Below are positions 7,932 to 14,769 of a DNA stretch of 15,152 bases, one piece after another. Below the pieces are notes generated by a model that worked only from the letters and a program-made list of their open reading frames with translations, made no database searches and was not told the DNA's origin. A program made the translations under genes and the position numbers. The first letter of the stretch is position 1. Each line of letters starts with the position of its first letter. The DNA comes from Acidobacteriota bacterium (lineage in GTDB: Bacteria > Acidobacteriota > Terriglobia > Acidiferrales > UBA7541), in the NCBI GenBank assembly GCA_003153585.1, contig PLZZ01000120.1, forward strand, positions 6,858 through 22,009. Direction: 5' to 3'.

Positions 7932-7955
7932 AACCCATGAGGAGATAGCAATAAA

Positions 7956-8006
7956 ATGCCCCGAAAGCCTGATTCGCGGCACCAACTCTCCGACTTTTGG
8001 CGCTAA
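7956..8006 (+). CDS. Possible 16-residue leader peptide ORF
   Basis: ATG at 7956-7958 opens a frame reading MPRKPDSRHQLSDFWR and ends at TAA 8004-8006. GAGGAG at 7939-7944 lies 11 bases upstream, a better Shine-Dalgarno match than the one for the larger gene at 8053. It sits just downstream of the plus-strand promoter and 46 bases before that gene, in a different frame. The residues do not show a run of one amino acid that would suggest a classical attenuation peptide. It may be a translated leader, a small protein, or chance. Conservation in relatives would decide. Confidence 0.25.
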   Translation: MPRKPDSRHQLSDFWR

Positions 8007-8052
8007 TTCCACTGTTAGACTTCACTTCGATGCGTCTAGAGATGACGAAAGC

Positions 8053-8562
8053 ATGGCGCGATTAAAGAGCCCGCCGGTAGCCACTACCCACAAAAAGGTA
8101 GTCGTGCTATTGCTCGATGGTACGTCGCTAAAGGGATATCTAAACGCCACCGGGTTGGGAAGAGTCGATACCATAGACTTGTTGACTCCCGATGGCGAGC
8201 ACCGCCCGGTAGAATTGAACGAAGTGAAGTCGATCCATTTCGTCCGCGAGTTCCTCGATAACTCATCCCCGGAGCGCAAGATTTTCCTAAGCCGACCTAA
8301 GCTTGACGGGCTCTGGGTTCGTCTCCGTTTTCGCGATGATGACGTGATGGAAGGAATCGTCGCGAACGACCTCCTGGATCTTCTGGACACAGGAGTTCAA
8401 CTCACCCCGCCGGACCTACACGGAAACACATTGCGCCTATTCATCCCCCGTTCCGCGCTAGCGGAGGTTAAAGTTCTAGGAGTGGTGGGCGTCGCGCGCC
8501 GAGGCACCCCCGATTCTCGCGCCGCAGCGGCCGCCTCACAATCCAAGCTCTTCAGCGAATAG
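8053..8562 (+). CDS. Unknown protein with two related beta-rich halves
   Basis: I do not recognise a function. The 169-residue protein has no signal peptide or membrane segment and is probably cytoplasmic. It appears to contain two versions of one pattern. Residues about 19-67 run from VVVLLLDGTSLKGYL to NEVKSIHFVREF; residues about 87-143 run from WVRLRFRDDDVMEGIV to RSALAEVKVLGV. Each has a beta-strand, an acidic turn with a glycine, LL-containing strands, and a closing strand of the type 'lxxVKxI'. This layout recalls small conserved acidobacterial proteins of unknown function with a D-G-x-x-x-x-G turn, sometimes linked to PilZ-type regulators, but I cannot confirm a family. The Ala/Ser-rich end (about 150-169) looks disordered. 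The frame is open upstream to 7903 without ATG, GTG or TTG, so 8053 is the first good start, although its ribosome binding site is weak. It is divergent from murJ and upstream of lpxD in the same direction (92 bases). Confidence 0.8.
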   Translation: MARLKSPPVATTHKKVVVLLLDGTSLKGYLNATGLGRVDTIDLLTPDGEHRPVELNEVKSIHFVREFLDNSSPERKIFLSRPKLDGLWVRLRFRDDDVMEGIVANDLLDLLDTGVQLTPPDLHGNTLRLFIPRSALAEVKVLGVVGVARRGTPDSRAAAAASQSKLFSE

Positions 8563-8588
8563 CGAACCTAGCAGTCGTGAATCATCCC

Positions 8589-8617
8589 TTATCGCGCTTC
8601 TTTGGTCTTGTTATACA
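8589..8617 (+). promoter_or_regulatory. Possible extended -10 promoter for lpxD
   Basis: TGT directly before TATACA (8612-8617) forms an extended -10 element. TTATCG (8589-8594), a weak -35, lies 17 bases upstream. Transcription would start near 8624, about 30 bases before the lpxD ATG. This would let lpxD be expressed independently of the upstream gene. Confidence 0.35.
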
Positions 8618-8640
8618 TTGTTAGCGCGAGACGATGATGA

Positions 8641-8646
8641 GAGGAG
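8641..8646 (+). promoter_or_regulatory. Ribosome binding site fixing the lpxD start
   Basis: GAGGAG lies 8 bases before the ATG at 8655-8657. It falls inside the coding region of the longer alternative beginning at 8634, which argues for the shorter form. Confidence 0.65.
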
Positions 8647-8654
8647 AACCCTTC

Positions 8655-9686
8655 ATGAAACTTGCCGCAATCGCTCAGAAACTGGATTGCACACTTGACG
8701 GCGATCCAAATATTGAAATCACCGGAGTCGCTGGAATCGAAGAAGCCCAGCCGAGCGAACTGACGTTTCTCTCAAACCGCAAGTACCGTCCACTGCTAGC
8801 GAGTACGCGGGCTTCGGCGATCATTGTCGCGAAAGACGCTGGCGCGATGCGCATCACTGCATTGCGTTCGGCGAATCCCCATCTGGACTTCGCGCGAGCC
8901 ATCGAGCTATTTCACGCCGCCCCAAAATACGCACCGGGAATTCATCCGACGGCCATCGTCGCAAAATCTGCGAGAATTGGCGCAGACGCGCATGTCGGAC
9001 CCTACTGTTTTGTGGACGAGGAAACCGAGATCGGATCGAAGGCCGTGCTACACAGCTTCGTCACGATTTATCGCGGTGCGAAGATTGGAGATGATTTCTT
9101 CGCTCACTCGCATGTTTGTGTCCGCGAAGGCTCGCTTATCGGCAACCGCGTGCTGTTGCAAAATGGCGTCGTGATTGGCAGCGACGGGTACGGATTCGCA
9201 CGCCAGTCCGATGGACATTGGTACAAAATACGCCAGTCAGGCAAAACAGTGATCGAAGATGATGTCGAAATTCAAGCCCACAGCGCGGTCGATCGCGCTA
9301 CCATCGGCGAGACTCGTATAGGACGCGGCACAAAGATCGATAACCTGGTACAGGTCGGGCACGCCTCCAAAGTCGGCGAGGACACTATGCTTTGCGGCCA
9401 AGTTGGCCTGGCCGGCACCACCCGAGTGGGGAATAAATGCATTTTAGCGGGTCAGGTGGGTGTCGCTGGACATCTCTCTATCGGTGACGGTTCGACGCTG
9501 ACGGCGCAAACTGGTGTGCCCCACGACGTACCAGCCGGAGTCGTTTATTCCGGCTACCCCGCGATGGATGGTTTGGCGTGGCGAAAATCGGTGGCGGTCT
9601 TCGGGCGATTACCCGAACTTCAAAAGGAATTGCGCGAGCTTCAAAAGGCCGTTTCGAAGCTAGCCTCGCGTTCAGGAACAACCTAG
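8655..9686 (+). CDS. lpxD: UDP-3-O-acylglucosamine N-acyltransferase LpxD
   Basis: LpxD transfers a 3-hydroxyacyl chain from acyl carrier protein to UDP-3-O-acylglucosamine, the third step of lipid A synthesis, in the cytoplasm. From the ATG at 8655 the protein has 343 residues, normal for the family. The N-terminal uridine-binding domain (about 1-95) includes LTFLSNRKYRPLL. Hexapeptide repeats forming a left-handed beta helix run from about 97 to 290. NGVVIGSDGYGFA (171-183) is a family hallmark. H236 in VQVGHASKVG aligns with the catalytic histidine (239 in E. coli). A short C-terminal helix (about 320-337, ELQKELRELQ) fits the trimer-forming end. Two ATGs at 8634 and 8637 are in frame but would place the ribosome binding site within the gene. 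lpxA, lpxC and fabZ are not in this window, so the gene is apart from the usual cluster. It converges on plsC with a 40-base gap. Confidence 0.96.
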   Translation: MKLAAIAQKLDCTLDGDPNIEITGVAGIEEAQPSELTFLSNRKYRPLLASTRASAIIVAKDAGAMRITALRSANPHLDFARAIELFHAAPKYAPGIHPTAIVAKSARIGADAHVGPYCFVDEETEIGSKAVLHSFVTIYRGAKIGDDFFAHSHVCVREGSLIGNRVLLQNGVVIGSDGYGFARQSDGHWYKIRQSGKTVIEDDVEIQAHSAVDRATIGETRIGRGTKIDNLVQVGHASKVGEDTMLCGQVGLAGTTRVGNKCILAGQVGVAGHLSIGDGSTLTAQTGVPHDVPAGVVYSGYPAMDGLAWRKSVAVFGRLPELQKELRELQKAVSKLASRSGTT

Positions 9687-9726
9687 CGCTGCAATCTTTA
9701 ACTGCTGCCGGGCTTGCCGTCGCACG

Positions 9727-10461
9727 TCAACTATTAGAGCGAACAGGTCTCAGCGGCTTTTGATCTTCAGGAAGTCCCGCAGCCACCAGTTCTTCAACTC
9801 GCGCCATCAAATCGGCACGCTGCTCCACGGTGTAACGCGAAACATCGACGGCCGGTCCAAATCGTATGGTGACTTCTCCCGGATGCACGCTCGATTCCCC
9901 TTTGCGCAGCAAATCCTGGGCGCCCACGATCGAAACCGGCACAACTGGAACGCCCGCACGGATCGCCATCACGAACGTCCCCTTTTTGAACGGTAGCAAA
10001 CGACCGTCACGGCTCCGAGTTCCTTCGGGATAAACCGCAAAGGACAGTCCGGCTTTCAAATATTTCACCGCGGTCTCCACGCTTCCCGCGGCTGCTTCCC
10101 TGTTGTCGCGATCCACAGGAATAAGTTTTGCCATGCGCATCGCCTTACCAAGGATCGGAATTCGAAACACTTCTTTTTTCACCAGGATCGCCACCCGGCG
10201 CGGTATCGCCGGAACGAATGCGAGCGGGTCCATGTTCGACACATGATTCGCGGCGAAAACGCAGACGCCAGGTGGGATATTGGCGGTGCCTTCCACGCGC
10301 ACGCGAACACCCGCAATCCGCACCGCCGCGCGCACCACCTTCATCGCTACGCCATACATGAAATCCGCGCTGCCGGTCGCGAGACTCCACAGAATCAGCC
10401 ACGGCATCACCAGAAATATTCCCAGTGCGAGGTAAACGACGGCAAGAATTGTTCGAATCAT
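9727..10461 (-). CDS. plsC: 1-acyl-sn-glycerol-3-phosphate acyltransferase (PlsC family)
   Basis: PlsC acylates lysophosphatidic acid to phosphatidic acid, the central phospholipid precursor, at the inner membrane. The 244-residue length is typical. A hydrophobic N-terminal stretch (about 5-28) would anchor it. The four acyltransferase motifs are present: NHVSNMD (catalytic H73 and D78 of the HX4D pair), the basic stretch around VFRIPILGKAMR (98-109), YPEGTRSRDG (144-153) and VPVVPV (171-176). The ATG at 10459-10461 lies 11 bases after the M61 peptidase stop and has no clear ribosome binding site, so translation is probably coupled. It is last in the ldcA-mpl-M61-plsC run and converges on lpxD. 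Acyl substrate preference cannot be read from the sequence; related lyso-ornithine-lipid acyltransferases share these motifs, so a minor chance of a different acceptor remains. Confidence 0.92.
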   Translation of the reverse strand: MIRTILAVVYLALGIFLVMPWLILWSLATGSADFMYGVAMKVVRAAVRIAGVRVRVEGTANIPPGVCVFAANHVSNMDPLAFVPAIPRRVAILVKKEVFRIPILGKAMRMAKLIPVDRDNREAAAGSVETAVKYLKAGLSFAVYPEGTRSRDGRLLPFKKGTFVMAIRAGVPVVPVSIVGAQDLLRKGESSVHPGEVTIRFGPAVDVSRYTVEQRADLMARVEELVAAGLPEDQKPLRPVRSNS

Positions 10462-10472
10462 GGAGCGTGTAT

Positions 10473-12284
10473 TTAATTGACGGTGCCGCGCAGCCAGCCT
10501 TCCCTGATTCTTTTCTGCTTGTCGGTGGCATGCGAGACTTCCGAAATTGAATAATTGTTCACGTCGTTCGATCCGAGAGCGAATGAGAGGTCCATTTCCT
10601 TGGTGTCCCGTTTCACCCGCAGCTTGATGATTTCGCCGGGTGAGTGCACGCGCATTCGCCCCGCAAGATATCGTGGCACTGCTTCGCCGTTCAATTGCAG
10701 CAGAACATCACCGCTGAGGAGTCCTGCAGCCTCCGCGGAGCTCCCCGGAACGACTTGAGACACCGTCACAGCGGAAGATGGAGACCGTCCGCCGGCGGTC
10801 CAGAAACCCAAGTCGGCCATCTTGACCGTTTCCGATTTTAATTCCAACCCCGCGGAGCCTAGAAATTTGTCGTACGGTATCTCATCTGTGCCGGCGACGT
10901 ACCGCTGAAAGAAATCCTCGAAACTTGTTCCAGCTACTTCTTCGGCAACGGCGCGAATTCCGTTGCTGTCGTCATAATATTTTCCCTTTTTCGCATACTC
11001 GTCATTCATGCGCCTCATGACGTCGTCTAGCGATTTATGGTTGTCCGTGGCATCGCGAATCGCAAGGTCGAGAATCTCTCCGACGATTTGGCCCTTGTTG
11101 TAGTAAGAAATGCTGCGGTCGGGCCGGCCATAATCGTCATATTTTTCAAGCCAAGCGTCCAGGCTGGATTCCTCCACGCTCTGCCACAGGCGCGCCGGAC
11201 GCGAGTCGAGCTCGCTGATCTGCGATGCCAAATCTGCATAGAATCTCTCTTTCGGCCAAATGCCGCTGCGCTCGAGCGTGTAGGCGGCATAGGTGCTCGT
11301 GACGCCTTCGGCGAACCAAAGCGCGCGCGTGTACTGCTCCTTCGTGAAATCCACGGGTTCGAGCGTCTGCGGTCGAATTCGCTTCACGTTCCAAGCATGA
11401 AAGAACTCATGCGCGGCTATCGTGACCGCGCTTTCCACCGAAGCGGCTCCTATCGCCGTGCAGTTCGCGTGTTCCATTCCCCCGCCGCCACTTTCCAGAT
11501 ACGGACCAACGTGAAAAAAGAATGTGTACTCGCGGAACGGAGTTCCCATCAATTTCAGCTCGTACGAAGTAATCTGGCGTAGAGAATCCTCCAGCCGGTC
11601 GCGGCGCCATTCCCTCGCATCCACGACAACGCGAAAGTGCGCGCCGCCTTCGTCAAATCCGAATTCCTCGAACCTTCCGATTTCAACCGGCGCGTCCACC
11701 AGCGTGTCGTAGCTCGAAGCCGAGAACGAGTTGGGAGTGCTCCCCGCCGGCAATTGCGCGGCCGCGCGCCAACCGGCTGGGACATCCTCAAACGCAACAG
11801 TGGTGTCTTCGCCGCGGCGGTCCGGGATATACATGAGAACTTCTGCAAAATTGACGAAGGCATGCTTCGAGTTCAACTGCGAACTGAAGGGTCCCGGTTC
11901 ATCCCACGTGATCAAATACTGGACCGTCCAAGACGAAAAACCGCCATCGTTTGCACCTTGCGCCGAATGAATCTCCCACGTCTGTTTATCCAACTTCCGG
12001 ATCGCCAATTTCTCACCCGGTGTTCCGGATCCAGTCGAAGAACTGGCTTCCACATCGCGGACTCGATAAGCGAAATCCCGAACCTCATAAAGAGCGTTCC
12101 ACGCCGGAATCGCTACCTTCATCCCGCTTGCGGGATGCGGAATTGTCATCGTGACCTGGAAACAATGCTCCTCCGGATTCTTCAGCGAAATTTTGTAATG
12201 GATAGTCGCCGCAGCAGGGCGTGCAGCGAAAAGAAAAACAAAAGCGCCAAGGCAAGCCAACCGACAAACGGACCGACTGTTCAT
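10473..12284 (-). CDS. Exported M61-family metallopeptidase with PDZ domain
   Basis: M61 peptidases (glycyl aminopeptidase type) are zinc enzymes that remove N-terminal residues, often Gly or Ala. The 603-residue protein begins with a signal peptide (hydrophobic core about 8-22, likely cleavage after AAA at 24-26), so it acts in the periplasm or outside. An N-terminal beta-sandwich (about 28-225) precedes the catalytic domain. The zinc site is HEFFH (H292, E293, H296), with E326 in WFAEGVTS as the likely third ligand. GMEHANCTAIG (269-279) matches the family block GxEH. A PDZ domain follows at about 503-567 (VVPGSSAEAAGLLSGDVLLQLNG region). Its ATG overlaps the mpl stop as ATGA and there is no separate ribosome binding site, so it is coupled to mpl. 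Given the murein-recycling neighbours it might act on envelope peptides, but its substrate is unknown. Confidence 0.93.
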   Translation of the reverse strand: MNSRSVCRLACLGAFVFLFAARPAAATIHYKISLKNPEEHCFQVTMTIPHPASGMKVAIPAWNALYEVRDFAYRVRDVEASSSTGSGTPGEKLAIRKLDKQTWEIHSAQGANDGGFSSWTVQYLITWDEPGPFSSQLNSKHAFVNFAEVLMYIPDRRGEDTTVAFEDVPAGWRAAAQLPAGSTPNSFSASSYDTLVDAPVEIGRFEEFGFDEGGAHFRVVVDAREWRRDRLEDSLRQITSYELKLMGTPFREYTFFFHVGPYLESGGGGMEHANCTAIGAASVESAVTIAAHEFFHAWNVKRIRPQTLEPVDFTKEQYTRALWFAEGVTSTYAAYTLERSGIWPKERFYADLASQISELDSRPARLWQSVEESSLDAWLEKYDDYGRPDRSISYYNKGQIVGEILDLAIRDATDNHKSLDDVMRRMNDEYAKKGKYYDDSNGIRAVAEEVAGTSFEDFFQRYVAGTDEIPYDKFLGSAGLELKSETVKMADLGFWTAGGRSPSSAVTVSQVVPGSSAEAAGLLSGDVLLQLNGEAVPRYLAGRMRVHSPGEIIKLRVKRDTKEMDLSFALGSNDVNNYSISEVSHATDKQKRIREGWLRGTVN

Positions 12285-13711
12285 TTGCGCGCTGCCGCGA
12301 GCAATCTAAATTGTTCAAGCAGCTTGCCCGATAGACCGTCAAAGCTCCCGTTCGACATAACAATCACCATGTCCCCCGCCTTTGCATTTTCCGCCAGGTG
12401 CTCCGCAATTTCATCCGAGGACTCAAACGCTTTAGCCGGACGTCCGCGCTCGAGTAATGAATCCGCAATCTGCTCCGGCGAAAGACGCTCTTCTTCCTCC
12501 AGTAATTGAGCCCGATTTACAGGGCCAATCAGCACCGCATCAGCGACCGCCAGCGCATCCGGCAGCACATGCTGAAATATTTTCCGGCGCATGGTATTGG
12601 AGCGCGGTTCGATCGCAGCCCAGATTTTTCGCCCGGGCCAGCGTGTGCGCGTGGCCTCCAGAGTGAGGCGTATGGCCGTGGGGTGGTGGGCGAAATCCTC
12701 CACTACCAGCACGCCGTTCGCTTCACCCTTGATTTCCATTCGTTTGCGTACGCCTTGAAACGTCGCGAGCGCGCCCTCGATTGCTTCGCATTCGACTCCC
12801 CGCCCGTACGCCAAAGCAATCGCCGCCAGCGCGTCGAGCACGTTGTGTTTGCCCGCGACTGGCATGCGGATGCGCGTTACTTCGCTACCGTGAAACGCCA
12901 CGCGAAATTCCGTCGCCGAGTCCTGCCACAAAATATCGCCCGCATACCAGTCGCATCCTGCTGTGAGGCCGAACGTTTCAATGGGGCAAAAAGCTTTGGC
13001 AACCGTCTCCCGAAGGTCGGGGCTCTCGCCCCAGATCAATATGCGCCCCCGCCGAGGCACCAGGTTCACCAGGCGGCGGAATTGCAGAGCGATGGCGGCG
13101 AGATCGGGGAAAATATCCGCGTGATCGTACTCCAGCGAAGTAAGAATCAATTCGTCAGGATGATAATGCAGGAATTTCGGCCCACGATCGAAGAAGGCGG
13201 TCTCGTACTCATCGCCTTCGATGATAAATTCCTCTCCACCGCCAAGGCCATAGCTTCTTTCGTTGAAATTGGGCAGGACACCACCGACGAGAAAATCCGG
13301 CCGCCGTCCGGCTACGTGAAAAATCCAGGCAAGCATCGCAGTGGTTGTAGTTTTCCCGTGCGTTCCCGCTACTACGATCGATGTATGCCCCGGAATAAAA
13401 TATTCCTCGAGAAGTTGCGGCATCGAGCAGTAAGGAATTTTTTCGTCGAGAATATATTCCATCTCCGGGTTTCCGCGCGCGATGATATTCCCCACCACCG
13501 CAAGGTCCGGAACGGGACGCAAATTCTCCTCCCGAAATCCTTCGTTCCAGCGAATGCCCAGCGAATCCAGCAATGTTGACGCCGGCGGATACACGCCTAC
13601 GTCTGAGCCTGTGACGCGAAAACCGCGCTCGTTCAACATTCCCGCCACGGGCGCCATTGCTGCTCCGGCAATTCCTAGCAGATGTATGTGTTCAGGCTTT
13701 TGACTTAACAT
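12281..13711 (-). CDS. mpl: UDP-MurNAc:L-Ala-gamma-D-Glu-meso-Dap ligase (murein peptide ligase)
   Basis: Mpl joins recycled murein tripeptide to UDP-N-acetylmuramic acid using ATP, feeding it back into peptidoglycan synthesis in the cytoplasm. The 476 residues follow the Mur ligase layout. The N-terminal domain opens with HIHLLGIAGAAMAPVAGML (8-26), lacking the GIGGxGM wording of MurC. The P-loop is AGTHGKTTTT (115-124), then EGDEYETAFFD (165-175), the Mur-ligase histidine block around EYDHADIFPD (194-203), GKHNVLDALAA (287-297), EDFAHHPTAI (338-347) and EPRSNTMRR (368-376). MSNGSFDGL (452-460) matches the Mpl C-terminal signature and distinguishes it from MurC. The ATG at 13709-13711 has GAGG six bases upstream. 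It sits 25 bases after ldcA, whose product acts just before it in the pathway. Identification is secure. Confidence 0.95.
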   Translation of the reverse strand: MLSQKPEHIHLLGIAGAAMAPVAGMLNERGFRVTGSDVGVYPPASTLLDSLGIRWNEGFREENLRPVPDLAVVGNIIARGNPEMEYILDEKIPYCSMPQLLEEYFIPGHTSIVVAGTHGKTTTTAMLAWIFHVAGRRPDFLVGGVLPNFNERSYGLGGGEEFIIEGDEYETAFFDRGPKFLHYHPDELILTSLEYDHADIFPDLAAIALQFRRLVNLVPRRGRILIWGESPDLRETVAKAFCPIETFGLTAGCDWYAGDILWQDSATEFRVAFHGSEVTRIRMPVAGKHNVLDALAAIALAYGRGVECEAIEGALATFQGVRKRMEIKGEANGVLVVEDFAHHPTAIRLTLEATRTRWPGRKIWAAIEPRSNTMRRKIFQHVLPDALAVADAVLIGPVNRAQLLEEEERLSPEQIADSLLERGRPAKAFESSDEIAEHLAENAKAGDMVIVMSNGSFDGLSGKLLEQFRLLAAARK

Positions 13712-13736
13712 TCGCGCCTCAGCGACGATTCGTATC

Positions 13737-14681
13737 CTACGTCGTGCACGCGGGCTCCAAAATTTCCAGCGTCGCGCTACCGGACTCGTTCGCGGAAACC
13801 CGCGCGCGAACTCCCAACGGCAGAGTCAGCATGGGTCGCGAGGTATGCCCAATCGCCGCGCCCCAGACGATCGGAAATCCCAGCGGCTTCAGTATCCGTT
13901 GAGCGACATCCCTAACAGCCTCGGTGCCGGCCGGCCCTTCGCATTCCGGAAAATCACCGAGTATCACGCCAGAAACTCCGCGGAATTTTCCCGCCTGTTT
14001 CAGGTGCATCAGCGCGCGGTCAACCTGCCACGGTTTCATCCCTCGATCTTCGAGAACCAGAATCGCGCCGTGCGTGTCCAGTTCCCACGCCGTCCCTAGC
14101 GTCGTTTCAACCAGCGTCAGGCAGCCGCCGAGAAGCGTGCCGTCCGCCTTGCCGGGATTCAGGGCTTCAGCGCCGCTTAGCGCAACCGTCCATCCGTGCC
14201 GGGTTTCCGTGGTCGCGCGCGAAAAGCTTTCGCGGTCGTAGCCTTCGGCAAGCCCTTCTCCCTTGTTGAATCCGGAAGCGACCATCGGTCCGTAAAAAGT
14301 AACCCAGCGGAATTTCTGCCACAGAAATATTTGAAGCGATGTAACGTCGCTGTAGCCCAGCAATATCTTCGGGACAGACAAAGCCACGCTGAGGCCGTCC
14401 AGCAGATAGTTCGAACCGTATCCTCCGCGCGTACAGAAAATCGCGCGCGTATCAGTCTCGGCGAAGGCTTCCTTTAATGCAGCGACGCGGTCTGCGGCAG
14501 TTCCCGCGAAAAAACCGTTACGCGCCTGCACTTCTGCATCGTTCATTTTAGTTTTGTAGCCGAGCCGCGCGAGTTCCCCGCTTCCCTTTTCCACCCGATC
14601 ACTCTCGACCGGACTCGAAATAGCAATGATCCGAATTATGTCTTGCGGTTGAAGCGCCGGAGGCTTAAACGTTTGGGGCAT
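13737..14681 (-). CDS. ldcA: Muramoyltetrapeptide carboxypeptidase LdcA (peptidase family S66)
   Basis: LdcA removes the terminal D-Ala from the murein tetrapeptide, yielding the tripeptide that Mpl reuses; it is cytoplasmic. Starting from the ATG at 14679-14681 the protein has 314 residues and opens MPQTFKPPALQPQDIIRII, as in relatives. The serine nucleophile is S111 in LGYSDVTSL, the acid E211 in LVLEDRG and the base H279 in AIGHTSRP; these numbers lie close to 115, 217 and 285 of P. aeruginosa LdcA, which supports this start. RGGYGSNYLLD (85-95) is the other family block. An in-frame ATG at 14727-14729 would add 16 residues (MLSGLPSGNSLFSVAR) unlike the family; neither start has a good ribosome binding site. 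It lies first in the ldcA-mpl-M61-plsC run. Some S66 proteins are instead microcin-resistance hydrolases (MccF type), but the context favours LdcA. Confidence 0.92.
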   Translation of the reverse strand: MPQTFKPPALQPQDIIRIIAISSPVESDRVEKGSGELARLGYKTKMNDAEVQARNGFFAGTAADRVAALKEAFAETDTRAIFCTRGGYGSNYLLDGLSVALSVPKILLGYSDVTSLQIFLWQKFRWVTFYGPMVASGFNKGEGLAEGYDRESFSRATTETRHGWTVALSGAEALNPGKADGTLLGGCLTLVETTLGTAWELDTHGAILVLEDRGMKPWQVDRALMHLKQAGKFRGVSGVILGDFPECEGPAGTEAVRDVAQRILKPLGFPIVWGAAIGHTSRPMLTLPLGVRARVSANESGSATLEILEPACTT

Positions 14682-14747
14682 ACGCGCAACCGAGAATAAG
14701 GAATTTCCGCTGGGTAGTCCAGACAACATGGCGGTGCGGTTTACATC

Positions 14748-14760
14748 CCAGCAGCGCTGG
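14748..14760 (-). repeat. Small inverted repeat upstream of ldcA
   Basis: CCAGC and GCTGG flank a 3-base loop, a perfect 5-base-pair hairpin between the upstream gene and ldcA. It has no T-run and is too short to call a terminator with confidence. Confidence 0.2.
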
Positions 14761-14769
14761 CCTCGGAGA

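Larger units (their letters stand above)
7863..8052. promoter_or_regulatory. Divergent intergenic region between murJ and the unknown gene at 8053
   Basis: This 190-base region separates genes transcribed in opposite directions and is richer in A and T than its surroundings (about 7885-7960). It holds the plus-strand promoter and the possible leader ORF described separately. On the minus strand only weak candidates for a murJ promoter are visible, such as TTGCTA and TATCCT separated by 18 bases. Just before the 8053 start, TAGAC (8016-8020) can pair with GTCTA (8034-8038) across a 13-base loop. Confidence 0.5.

Noticed and set aside
8634..8654. Longer lpxD start at 8634 or 8637
   Set aside because: It would put the GAGGAG ribosome binding site inside the gene, and the added residues (MMRGEPF) are not family-like.
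9687..9726. Expected bidirectional terminator between converging lpxD and plsC
   Set aside because: The 40-base gap has no stem followed by a T-run on either strand, so I cannot support a terminator there.
12252..12284. Possible lipobox at the N-terminus of the M61 peptidase (Cys11)
   Set aside because: RLAC at 8-11 comes before the hydrophobic core and lacks the usual -3 residue; the AAA at 24-26 after the core fits ordinary signal peptidase cleavage better.
12506..13579. A 357-codon plus-strand open frame inside mpl
   Set aside because: It is fully antisense to a secure Mur ligase gene and its composition (Arg, His, Pro) is that of a shadow frame.
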